This document shows positions 41,601 through 53,600 of a stretch of 64,000 bases of DNA, in pieces. Numbering within the stretch: position 1 is the stretch's first letter; the number at the start of each line of letters is the position of its first letter. The position numbers were made by a program, and so were the translations under genes. The notes under the pieces are model-generated. The model was not told the origin of the DNA. It was given only the letters and a program-made list of their open reading frames with translations, and did not search any database. Source of the stretch: Progne subis subis (taxonomy: Eukaryota > Chordata > Aves > Passeriformes > Hirundinidae); contig JAKJHU010000152.1 of NCBI GenBank assembly GCA_022316685.1, positions 186,001 through 250,000 on the forward strand, read 5' to 3'.

Positions 41601-44600
41601 AATCCTCACAAACTACTTTGTGCCACGTCACAGCAGAAATGGAGTGAGGGAAGGAGAAATGAAGAAGGCGACAACGCTCCAAATTCTCCATTTTGTCCCC
41701 ATTCACTCCAATGCTATGAACCTAAAATTACTGTTTTTTCACTCTATGACAAACTAAACTACTATTTTTTCACACTCCCGTGGCCTGCAAACCCTCTCTC
41801 AGTTTATGGAGTTTTTCCCATGGACTGAGATCAAAGCCAGTGTCTCTCTGAGCTCTGGGCTGGGGTCTCAGAGCCCCCTGCCCAGGTCCCTGACCCTCCA
41901 GGGCAGCCAAAGGAATGCCCTGGACTCCAACAATCTGTAACTTTCAAGCCACTAAAAGCCATTGACTCTTTGGATATGATGTAGGTGCAGCAGTGTTCAA
42001 GAGGGATCTGACTGGATGTTGTACAAAAATCCCTAGGGCAGGACAGCAGAGTCCCACTGGAGTGGGAGAGGAATTACCTGTGGGATACAGTCAAGTGGAA
42101 GGAGTTTCTCTATTTTGTGAATACCTTTATTTTTGGTTATCTGTTGCATAAAGGGAGGCTTATGTTGAAAGCAGAGATGTCTTAGGGAGGTGAAACACCT
42201 TGGGTGCAGACATTTTAACTTCCCTTTCCCTGTGTTTACTTCTACAGGCTCTTAACTTTTTAGAATTATTTTTTCAGTTAATAAATATTCATAGAACTAT
42301 CTCCAGACCTGCCTGAATTCTCACTTCTAGGTGGTATTTTTATTTTTATTTATTTTTTTAAAAAAAAATTCGTCCCTCTTTCAGTTGTCTCTGCAGAAGT
42401 GGAAATGACATCTTATGCCCTTCTGACCTACACACTCCTGGGAGACGTGGCCTCTGCGCTCCCTGTGGTCAAGTGGCTCTCACAGCAGAGGAATGCCCTG
42501 GGAGGATTCTCATCTACTCAGGTGAGCTGCCACTGGAAAAGGGAGCTGGCATGCCTGTGTTGTCAGTTGTTCCAGGAATGCAGAGTTTCCATCTTCCTGA
42601 CAGATCTTGTCTGAGTTCTGGTAAGAAGAAAATCTTTGCGGTGCTCTTCACTGCCTCCTCCTTGGACTGGTTATTTGAAAAGAACCCAGACTTTGTCCTC
42701 ACAGGTGCCTTTGCTAGGAAAAGTGAGCAAAACCCGATGTTTCTTTTGCCAAGTGAATTAATAAGGAGGATTCTGCCACCTGGAGCTGAGCAGAGCTGTT
42801 TGGGAGTTTGCATTCTTCTCTACTCTGATTTCTCCCTCTTCTGGCCCCCAGGACACCTGTGTGGCCCTGCAGGCTCTGGCTGAATATGCCATCCTTTCTT
42901 ACGTTGGAGGAGTCAACCTGACCATTTCCTTGGCTTCCACTAACCTGGACTACCAGGAGACTTTTGAGCTCAACAAGATGAACAAAAAAGTCCTTCAGAC
43001 TGCTGTGGTAGGTGGTTTTGTGCAGGCAGAATTTTAAAACGATCCACGTGAGCTGGGTTCTGAGTGAGGGCTTGGATCAGTGATGGTAAAAGCAAAAGTT
43101 AAGCACTGAGACCTGTGGGACTTTCTGTGGGTTTGTGGCTGGATTCTGCTATGAAGGAGACAGCACTCCTAATTAAAGGCGTTTTTCACCACAACCAATG
43201 CCTGGTGTTTGTTTTGTGCTGCTGTTTGTCTCTGCCATTGCAAGTGCAGGTGGTGAAGAGACTAAGCCACGCTCACTCCACTTCTGCAGCGTCCTTTATA
43301 AAGGGAATTTGTACAGAAGAGAGCTAAATTTAATATTCGTTTCCATTCTGAGTGCCATGCCTTGTCTGATTCTCCCCAGATCCCCAGTATTCCGACTGGG
43401 CTGTTTGTCAGCGCCAAGGGGGAAGGCTGCTGCCTGATGCAGGTAAGCTTGTCCTGGGGCTGCAGAAAGCCTGGGAGCAGATGAACTCTAACCTCACAGC
43501 CTGTTTGCTGCTTTTGTAATCCCACTGTGCTGCGAGGAAGGACTTACACTTAGAAATATTTGGAGAGACATTCTATGACGTGGCGTTGCCGTAATTCAGG
43601 AAGCGAGTGTGACTGTAGCAGCTCTGGTAGAGCTTGCCCAGAGATGTAACAGCGTGCTAAAGCCTCTGTGGCTGCTATTCCCCCTTCTGAAGAGATCCTG
43701 TGTCTGTGCTGCTCCTTTTGGGACACTCTGAAACCCTTAAACCCCCCCTGACGCGCTCTGCTCCCCCCTCTTCCCGCTGCAGATCGACGTCACCTACAAC
43801 GTCCCTGACCCCATTGCCAAAGCAGCCTTCCAGCTGCTGGTGACCCTCAAGGAGCCCAAGGCAGAGCAGCTCCTGCCAGCCCCAGCCCCTCTGAGCTCGG
43901 GCTCTGCCCCCCAGAGCCGCCCCAAAACCCTGGCCAGGGACAGAGCCCTGGGCGACGACGAGGACCCCGCCTCAGACCAGGACCACCGCGAGTACAAGGT
44001 CATCCTGGAGACCTGCACCAGGTGGGACGTGGGGAGATGGTTCTGGGATGTGGGGAGATGGTTCTGGGATGTGGGGAGGTGGTTCTGGGACGTGGGGAGG
44101 TGGTTCTGGGACGTGGGGAGGTGGTTCTGGGACGTGAGGAGGTGGTTCTGGGACGTGAGGAGGTGGTTCTGGGACGTGGGGAGGTGGTTCTGGGACGTGA
44201 GGAGGTGGTTCTGGGACGTGAGGAGGTGGTTCTGGGACCTGGGGAGGTGGTTTTGGGACGTGGGGAGATGGTTCTGGGACGTGGGGAGGTGGTTTTGGGA
44301 CGTGGGGAGGTGGTTCTGGGACGTGAGGAGGTGGTTCTGGGACGTGGGGAGGTGGTTTTGGGACGTGGGGAGGTGGTTCTGGGACGTGAGGAGGTGGTTC
44401 TGGGACGTGAGGAGGTGGTTCTGGGACGTGGATCGTGGGGAGGTGGTTCTGAGACGGCAGCTGGAGGTGGTGCTGAAGGCAATCCTGCCCCAATTACTGC
44501 GGCTGTGTTAATTGTTAGAGTAGGAGCAGCCTGGCCAGCAGAGCTGTGGGTGTGATAAAGGGGAGTTGGCTGGTGAGGACGGGCAGATGGAGTCACTTGC

Positions 44601-47600
44601 AGTTTGCTGGCTGTGCTGTGAGGAGGTGGAGACAGGGGGTTGTGTGATGGGAGGTTTTTATCTTCTTTTCTTCAGGTTAGAGCCGGGATTAGTACACAGG
44701 AGTCGCAGTTTTGCGCTCCGACTTAAATGTTTATTAACATCTTAGATGTTTATTAATTTTTATCTGTAGTAGTCCCACGAGTCATGAGCTCTAACTAACA
44801 AAGTAGGAAATGGTGGTGCCTCTGACTCTTCCCAAGGTTATTTAAGTGCTAATTACCCAATAACGAGATGACACCTGTATTATTTATACTTTTGACCCAA
44901 TAATGACCACACAAAATCCGCAATTTGGGCCTTTTTCACCCAATTAGAAAATACCGCCCCAAACCAAGAAGAAGGTGAAGAAGGACTTAGACAATGCCTT
45001 CAATCCTCCATCTTGCCCCATATATCACTATATACTAAAACCTTAAATCCTGAGTTTTCACCCTGTGAGATCACACAATGCCACTCAAACTACAGCCCAC
45101 AGCCCCAGTGCCATCACTCAATTTTGGAAGCCTGTTCCACAGCCTCAAGTCAAATGCAGTGCCTGCCTGAGGGTCAATGCCCCTCAGCACAGAAAACCTG
45201 AAATTCTCAGCCTCCAGGGTTCCAAGAGTGCGAGGGACAGCCAGGTGATAGGGACAGGAAGGACTGAGCCAGAGCTGCAGAAGAAGTGTTGAAGCATTTA
45301 ATCTACAGAGCAGCTGCTGAGAGAAATGGACAGACCCTGAGAGCTGCGTGGAGCTGAACAAGGTCACTGTGCCATCCTCTTCTCCCCCTGCCCAAGCCCT
45401 CAGCCTGTTTTAGGGAGAGGATAAAATTCTCCAGTCCTGTCAGATGCTGAGGAGGCCGCCCTGCACCAGCACAGCCTCTCTGCTGATAGCTCTAAAAAAC
45501 TTCTGCCCTGGGAATTGCTGGAGCTAAGACAGAAATTTGAGAGGAAGCCCAGTGCAAGGAGATGGATTGCTTGGAAAGGAAACAAAAGCAAATGAAATCT
45601 TCCTTTCCTCCCCTTCTTCTTCCTGTAATGATTCTCTCAGCTCCATCATCATCTTTGCTCGGGCAGTGTGGAAAGAGGAGTGCAGCTAAGGATGACAGCT
45701 GAGATATTTTGGGGCTGTTCTCAGCGTGTAATGAAGTGTTGTCATGCCCAGTGACGTCCCTGGGGCACTTCTGAAGGGTTAGGGAGAACACAGGGTGGAA
45801 AATAGAAAGCTGTGATAAATGACAGAGACTGGGGAAATGCAGGCAAAGGGATCGTGTGCGATTTATTAGGGAGCGTGGCGTTAGATGGGAATTAAGGAGG
45901 TTTAATGTCCCTGGGAGCCCTGGAGTGCCTCACCCAGAGCCAGCTGGCTCTGTCCCCAGGCCACCTCATGCTACCGTGGGCCACGGGCTGGGGTGTGGCA
46001 GCTCACCCCCCCTGAGCTGAGGGGCTCCAGAGAGAGGGGGGCCCTGCAGGAGCCAGCTCACAGCCGGCAAATTTGGTGCTGGAAGCCGTGGAGCTGCGTT
46101 TTCCCAGCGCTGGGCGTGAGCTGGTGAGCTCAGGTGGTGCCCAGCACACAGGTGAGCTGCCAAGGAGGGAGGGCTGGGAGCTGCTGGCAGTGCAGAGAAA
46201 AGGAGCCTTGTTCTGGGATGGCAGGAGCTGGGTGAGGATGGAGACTCCTCTGCCATGCTGCAGGAATTGAGAGTTTTGCAATGGCCCCGACGGATTTTCT
46301 CTCCATGCCTTCCTGCGTGTGGGGGTTTTTTTTATAACAACTCAATTTTAGAGGAGTTTCTGAGTTTTCTGTGATACAGGCAGTGAACTCTGTAACACCA
46401 GCAAGGCAGTGACTTCACTGCCTCATTAGCAAAAGCCCTTTCCTCAGTGTCAGGGGTGAAACAGCCATTTATGAAACCCCAGGAATGAATGAATTAGCAT
46501 CCCTCTCCCACCACAGTCCTTCTCCTCTCAGGGTGAAACAGAGGTTTTGTCCACTCCAAGGGTTTATTTCCTTTTACCAAGTGCATTTTCTCAGTCATTA
46601 ATTGAGAAAGAAAGCAAGCAGCCCACAGGTGGCTGCATCCCTCTGTGCTCCAGGACATCTCCTACCCTCTCTGAGCTGGGCATAACTTCGTTAAATAAAA
46701 GCAGAAAAGAGGATTTTAAAAAACCAAATAAACTGGCTTTCCACAAGCACTTCAACGAGGAGAGCCTTTTAATATGGTGGGGTTTTTTTCTTGTGGAGCT
46801 GGTTTCTCCATTCTGAGTTGTCCATTTGTCATCTTGGTTCTTGAGTTTGTTCCCATTTTCTCTCTTTCTGTTCCCATGGGAAGATGGCTGCACTCTGGAT
46901 CCTCAAACATGGCTGTGTTGGAAGTGCCTTTGTTCTCGGGGTTTCGGGCAGATATTGAGAGCCTGGAGCAGGTAAGGGGATGGGGATGGGATTAGGATGG
47001 GGTGGGAATGGGGATCTCTCACTGCGAGGAGTTCCCTTCGAGGGGCGAGAGGAGGCCATTGAGTGTCAGAGCACTGCCTTTAATTGCAGAAAAGACACAA
47101 CCAAAATTAGGAAGGAGGAGGTTAGAGATTTCACTTGTCAAAAAAAAAAAAAAAAACCCTCTCTGAAATGAGGGAATAGATTTTCTGAGCAGGCTGAGCA
47201 AACCCAACCCCGCCAAGCCAAGCCAAGGTTTTCCCGAGCCAGTGCACAGTAATTAACTGAGACCCTTTGGAAAAGCTGAGGTGCAAATGTGCTCTTACAG
47301 GAGCTGTTTATGGCTGCTTAGTGGGCTGTGTTATCTCCAACATCTGGATCCCATTTCTTTGGAGGCTCTGTGTCTTGGAATTTTTTGCCCATTTTTTTTC
47401 CCCCCCCTTCTCTCTGGGAGAACATCGTGTTTCTTGCAGCCAAGCTGAGGTGGACAGAATGTGCCTCGTGCCCAGCCAGCCCTCCAGGGCAGATGAACTG
47501 TAATCTTGAGCTTTGCTTTATATTTGTGGGAGCATTACATTCATTGCCACTCATTACATCTTGTGGAACGCTGCATTCACTGCTGGGGTTTTATGCTGCA

Positions 47601-50600
47601 AAGATTTTTTTATTATTATGATTATTTTTTTTTAAGAACTGTTTAACTGAAGAGGTGTAACATTTTTGCGTCCTTGAGAGCTGGTAAAGAGCTTAAAAAA
47701 TATTTTGTCTCTAAAAGACCTCTTTTGTTAATAACTTTATCTCATTGTACTGGGAAGGGATCTGAGGAAAGAATTTTAAAGTTAGAACTGTTGTGAAGTT
47801 TAATTTGATATCATAATTCAAGGAGGAGTGCACATTGCTGTATCTTCTCTGGATTTCACTCGATTTGGCTGATTTATAATTGAAACACCATTGCATTTTC
47901 TTGGAGGAAAAAGCCCTCTGGAGGGGTTTACAATCCATGTCAGAAGCTGCTGTCAGATGTCTCCTGGAGTATCCCTGAAGCCACAGAAATTTTTATATTA
48001 ATCCCTGAGAAGCAATTTTATCCTTTCAGAACAGGGGATCAGATACAAAATTATTCCTATAAAGAAAAAGACTGACGTTATTTATATCAGTTCACGAGCT
48101 GCACGTGGGGAAATCTGTTTTCAAAGCCAAGCATGTAAAATGGATCAGGTTTTATTTGCCTGTGAGTCTGATATTCTCCCTCATGAAACAAACTGAATGT
48201 GGCTGTTCAGGTGGGGCAAGGCCAGGAGCAGGAGTTCTGCAGCATCCCCATGGGAAGAGAAAGGAAGAAAATTAAAATTAGGTGAGGGTTTGGATCCTGC
48301 TTTCCCTCCTCTGCTGGAGGTGCTGGAGTGACAGTGACTGTCAAATACATTCGCTTTCATAGTCATTCATGTAAATAAGAGCAGAAAAAAATATGGGTGA
48401 GAACCTGGCTTAGAACCAGAGAGAGCTCAAACTGTCCCAGGAGGAGAACAACAGGATATGTTCATGGTGTTAAACCTACGGAACGTGAGCAGAGGGCAAG
48501 GGTCGAAAGAAAGAGCACAAAGGGGTTTTCACTGCAGAAGGACAGGAGAGTTCTTAAGGAACATAACCCTGTACTCCTTATTTTTGTTTGCTCGTTTTGG
48601 GTTTGTTTTGGGTGGTTTTTTTGCCCTGCAGGGGGCAAAGAAGAAATAAAGTTGAGTGAATGTCTCCTTTCCTGCCAGCAGCAGGGGACAGAGCTGAGGG
48701 TTTCTAGGCTGAGGAGCCAGAGGAAGTCCCACACGCCCTTGTGCTGCTGTCCTCCCTGGCAGTGCCCAAGGCCAGGCTGGACAGGGCTGGGAGCAGCCTG
48801 GGACAGTGCCAGGTGCCATGGCAGGGTGGCACTGGATGGGCTTTGAGGTCCCTCCAACCCAAACCATGCTGGGATCTGCTGCAACCAGAGGAGTTTTGAG
48901 ACACCACACAGCCACTTCATCGTGGTGCCAGCACCTTGGAGCCAGCACATCCTCACGGCAATCGTTTATTCCCAATTCTTCTCGGTGTTCCTCTGCTCAG
49001 AACGCACCCAGCAAACCCTGCCCATGGCAGAGGTGACCCTGGATGAGCTCTGAGCTCCCTTCCCACCCAAACCACGCTGGCGTTTCCTCACGAGCACCAG
49101 CCGCGGGCCCGGCGCGAGATCCCCCCACCAAAGTGGGGACAGCACCGCCTCGAGCAGAGCCCAGTCCCACCCTTGCCCCTGCTGCCTTTTCCTGGCATAA
49201 AAATCAGGATTTTCCCTGATCCCAGGCTGGGAGCAGCCCCGGGGCAGCGCTGCTTTAATGAGCACGGCCCGGGCACAAATCCTCCTAAAAACCGCTGGAT
49301 GTCGACAGGGTCGGGAGGTCACCGCGGGCTGGGATACATCAAACATCACCGGAAAAAAACATCACCAGGAAAAATGCAGCTTGAGCTGAGCCGGGCTGAG
49401 CTGAGCCGAGCCGAGCTGAGCCGAGCCGAGCTGAGCCGAGCCGAGTTGAGCCGAGCTGAGCCGAGCCGAGCCGAGCCGAGCCAGGCTGAGCCGAGCTGAG
49501 CCGAGCTGACCCGAGCTGAGCTGAGCCAGGCTGAGCCGAGTTGAGCCGAGCCAGGCTGAGCCGAGCTGAGCCGAGCTGAGCCGAGCTGAGCTGAGCCGAG
49601 CCGAGCCGAGCTGAGCCGAGCCGAGCCGAGCCGAGCCGAGCCGAGCCGAGCCGAGCCGAGCCGAGCCGAGCCGAGCCGAGCCGAGCCGAGCCGAGCCGAG
49701 CCGAGCCGAGCTGTTCCCGGTGCCGCCGGCGGCTCCGAGCCCTCATAAAAGCGCCGTCTGCAGCCACGGAGCGCTGAGTAACAACAGCCAGCAAGCGGGG
49801 CCCTGGAATTAGAAGGACAAATTAAATTGGCCCTTTCCATCTCGTGCGGGGTTTAAACACGTTGCTGTGCTTGTTAAGGGCCGGCAGGAAGCCGGGGAGC
49901 GAGCTGGGTTTTACAAGGGGGAGCCGCAGCTCAAGCCGCCGGTGGCAGGTTTGGGGAAATTTCTGGGGGAATGCTGCTTGGTTCATGTCACTCTAAATAA
50001 GAATAATAATGATTTGTTCCCCTTTCCGCAGAGATTTTTAGCCTACGATCTCAAAGTAACTTAAGAACATCAAAATCAAAAACAAACAAACAAACAAAAA
50101 AACCCCCTCACACAAAAAAACCCCCACGAGAATATCCCTGTGTTAGAAATGGGATTATCTGACAGAGGTTGAAATTACAGTGGAAATGCTGCTTGGTTCA
50201 TGTCATTCTAAATAAGAATAATAATGATTTGTTCCCCTTTCCGCAGAGATTTTTAGCCTACGATCTCAAAGTAACTTAAGAACATAAAAAACAACCCACA
50301 ACCAAACAAAAAAAATCCCCCCACAGGAATATCTCTGTGTTACCAATGGGATTGTCTGACTGAGGTTGAAATTTCAGTGGGAATGCTGCTTGGTTCATGT
50401 CATTCTAAATAATAATGATTGTAGTAATTATTATTATCATGATGATAATAATAATAATGATTTATTCCCCTTTCTAAAGAGATTTTTAGCCTACAATCTC
50501 AAGGCAACTTAAGAACATTAAAAACAAGCAAAAACCAAACAAAAAATCACACACAAAAAACTCCCCACAGGAATATCTCTGTGTTACCAATGGGACTGTC

Positions 50601-53600
50601 TGACAGAGGCTGAAATTTCAGTGGGAATGCTGCTTGGTTCATGTCATTCTAAATAATAACGATTGCAATAATAATTATTATCATAATGATGATAATAATA
50701 ATAATAATGATTTTTCCCCTTTCCACAGAGATTTTTAAAAAACCCCACAAAAAAAGAATATCCCTGTGTTAGAAATAGGACTGTCTGACAGAGGTGGAAA
50801 TTTCAGTGGGAATGCTGCTTGATTCATGTCATTCTAAATAATAATGATTGCAATAATAATTATTATCATAATGATAATGATAATAATAATGATTTGTTCC
50901 CTTTTCCACAGAGATTTTTAGCCTACGATCTCAAAGTGGCTTAAGAACATTGAAAACAAAAACAAACATAAAACCCACAAGCAAACCAAAAAAAACCCAC
51001 AAAAAATCCCCCCAAGGATATCCCTGTGTTACCAATGGGATTGTCTGACAGAGGCTGAAGTAATGGGACAGTTTGGAGAATAGAATTATAGAACAGAGAG
51101 CTCTGGCCCTATCTTGGCTCCCCAAACTTTGATTAAAACACAAAAGCCCTTTTCCACAAACCCTCATCCTCCCCAGCTTCAGCATTAGATATTTCCCACC
51201 TGACAGATGCATTCCAATTACAAATTATCAAAATAGTGATGCTTGATCAGGCAGGACGTTCATGGTATTGAGATGTTCCAACTTCAGAAATCATCAGAGG
51301 AACTTCTGGAAAATGGAAAATAAAGGTTTGGAGATGTGGGAAGAGCCCTTAGATGGTGTTCAGATAAAAAGCAGAAGAGCTGGGTCTCTAGGCCTGGTAC
51401 AATGCAAACCCCAAATTCCAAATCCCTGGGCCTCGAAGGGAGAGAAGATGAGGAGCAGAGACCTGGCCTGACCCCATTTCTCCAAAAGGAGGGTGCCTGA
51501 GGCTCTTTCAAATGGCTGCTCGTTTCAAATGTGAGGATTAATTTTCCTGGCAGAGGAATGTTTTGGATTTTTCAGCTGCTGGGAGGAGGAGGGGACCCTC
51601 GATACCCAGCAGGGAGATTCTGGGGGTGTAAATAAGAGACTGCATCGAGTGGTTTGGGGTCTCTGAGGTCTTGCTGGAGCCTTGGCACTGAAAACAATCT
51701 GAGTGTGATTATGGATGAGGCAGCAGCAGAGTCCCAGGGGGAGAAATGCCCCAGGAACAGCCCTCAGCTGCTGCACCTTGCAGGAATTCCTCAGCAGGAT
51801 GCAGGTGGCTTTTCCTCCTCAGTAATGTGACAGCAACTTCAGTCTCTCTGCAGTTTCCCTCTTTTATGCAAGCACCCTTTTCCAAGAAATCCCTGGAGTT
51901 TAGTGTCTGATCAGTTTTCTGAGCAGCCTGAAATCTTACTTATTCTCTCATTTCTACCTGTTTTCTATAAAATTAGATTAAACTAAACACAATTTTTTTG
52001 TTTGTTTGTTTTTGTGTTTTGTTTTTTTTTTACCCCCAGTTATTGATGAACAAGCAAATTGGGTTAAAAAGATATGAAGTGGATGGAAGAAAAGTCCTGT
52101 TTTATTTTGATGAGGTAATGGCTTTGTTTCTTATAATTATGTTGGCTTTTAATGGAAGGCAAACAAGCAGGGGATGGGGCACAGAGCTTTTGGTCACTCT
52201 GCAGATTTAACTGGCTTCTTCCTTGAGCTGCAGGTGGGTGCTGTGGTTTTGCTTGAAAAAAAAGAAGGTATAATAGAGGCAGGTGACTTACTTCAACCCA
52301 TGGAGTGCTTTTAGGTAGATATCACTCAGATTTTTGCCTTGAAATAATCTCACTCTCAGGTACAACTGGCGGTGCCAAATGCAGAACAATTCAGATCTCA
52401 CAGCACAGAGCTGAGAGTGGAAGGTGAGATCAGCAGCAGGAAATTACCTGGTGGTTGTGGGCGAGCCAGGGAACACAGCTGGAGTGTCTGCCGTTGCTCT
52501 GTGGCAAATATGTGTTTTAAAGGTCAGCAAAGCATCCTGGTTTAGTTCGACCTGTTTGGTTTTTATTCATTATCTCTGTCCCTACACTTGGAGAGTTGGA
52601 GGCCTCTTCGTGCTTGGTGTGTTACTTTGGGCCACGTGCTGTGTCCATTTGTCTCTCTCTTCACTCCAAGTGTAGTTTTTGAGTCTTTTTACACCATTTC
52701 ACACAGATCCCCAGCCAGTGCATGACCTGTGTGAAGTTCCAAGCTTTCAGAGAGCACATCGTTGGGAAAACAGCCCCCGTTCCTATCAAAGTGTACGATT
52801 ACTACGAGCCAGGTTGGTGCCTGTTTCCCTTTGATCCCTGCTGACATCACATCTCCAGGCAGGAGGCTCAGCTGTGATTTCCCCTCCTTGCTGCAGCTTT
52901 TGAAGCCACTCGTTTCTACAACGTGAGCGAGAACAGCCCCCTGGCCCGGGAGCTCTGCGACGGCCCCACCTGCAACGAGGTGGAAAGCTCGGCCAGCCAG
53001 TGGGTTGGTGAGTTACCCCAAAAACACACAGATCTTTTGGAAAAACAGGGACCCACAGGTGTTCTGCACTCAAAATTGTATTTAGACAGAGGTTGTGTTC
53101 CTCTCTCTGTGTTAGTGGGAGTTTCACAAAGGTTTGGGGGGGTCGCAGTGATAAAATCACGACAAACAGGCCAGTGGTGCTCTCCAGGCACTGAAGTGGC
53201 CGTGGTTTGCTTCAGAGGCAAGATAAAATGTCTGATTCTGGAAGAACCTGCACGAGGGGAGATGTGTCAGTAAACAAAGAGGTGGAAAATCTTTACCATG
53301 CACTTTGGGTTTTTTCTGTCTCCAATATTTTGCAATGGAGTTCCACAATTAACTGTGGGAAGACTGAACAATTTCATACATCCACAAAAGGAATAACTCA
53401 CCCCAGAAACTGTGTGTTCCTTTCTATGCTTTGGGGCCAAAACCAGTTGCTTTATCCCAAGTCAGGAAGCTGTTGCACCATGGTCCTTTCAAAAAGGCAA
53501 CTTTGTTCCAAAGCTTTTAACTCTATCAAGTTCGTAAATTCCTGCCAGAAACCTCAGGGAATTCAACACAAAAATCGATACCAGCGAAATATTCCCGTCC

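Noticed and set aside
11712..41932. Intact endogenous retrovirus between the inverted LTRs
   Set aside because: The LTRs are inverted, 29 kb apart and enclose CPAMD8 exons; no gag, pol or env sequence was seen.
43972..44596. Pro-rich repeat protein on the minus strand over the 21-bp array
   Set aside because: All frames are open because of the repeat; no promoter, start context or homology.
49339..49840. Ala/Gly/Ser/Arg/Leu repeat protein on the minus strand
   Set aside because: Translation of a GAGCY pentamer array; composition explained by the repeat.
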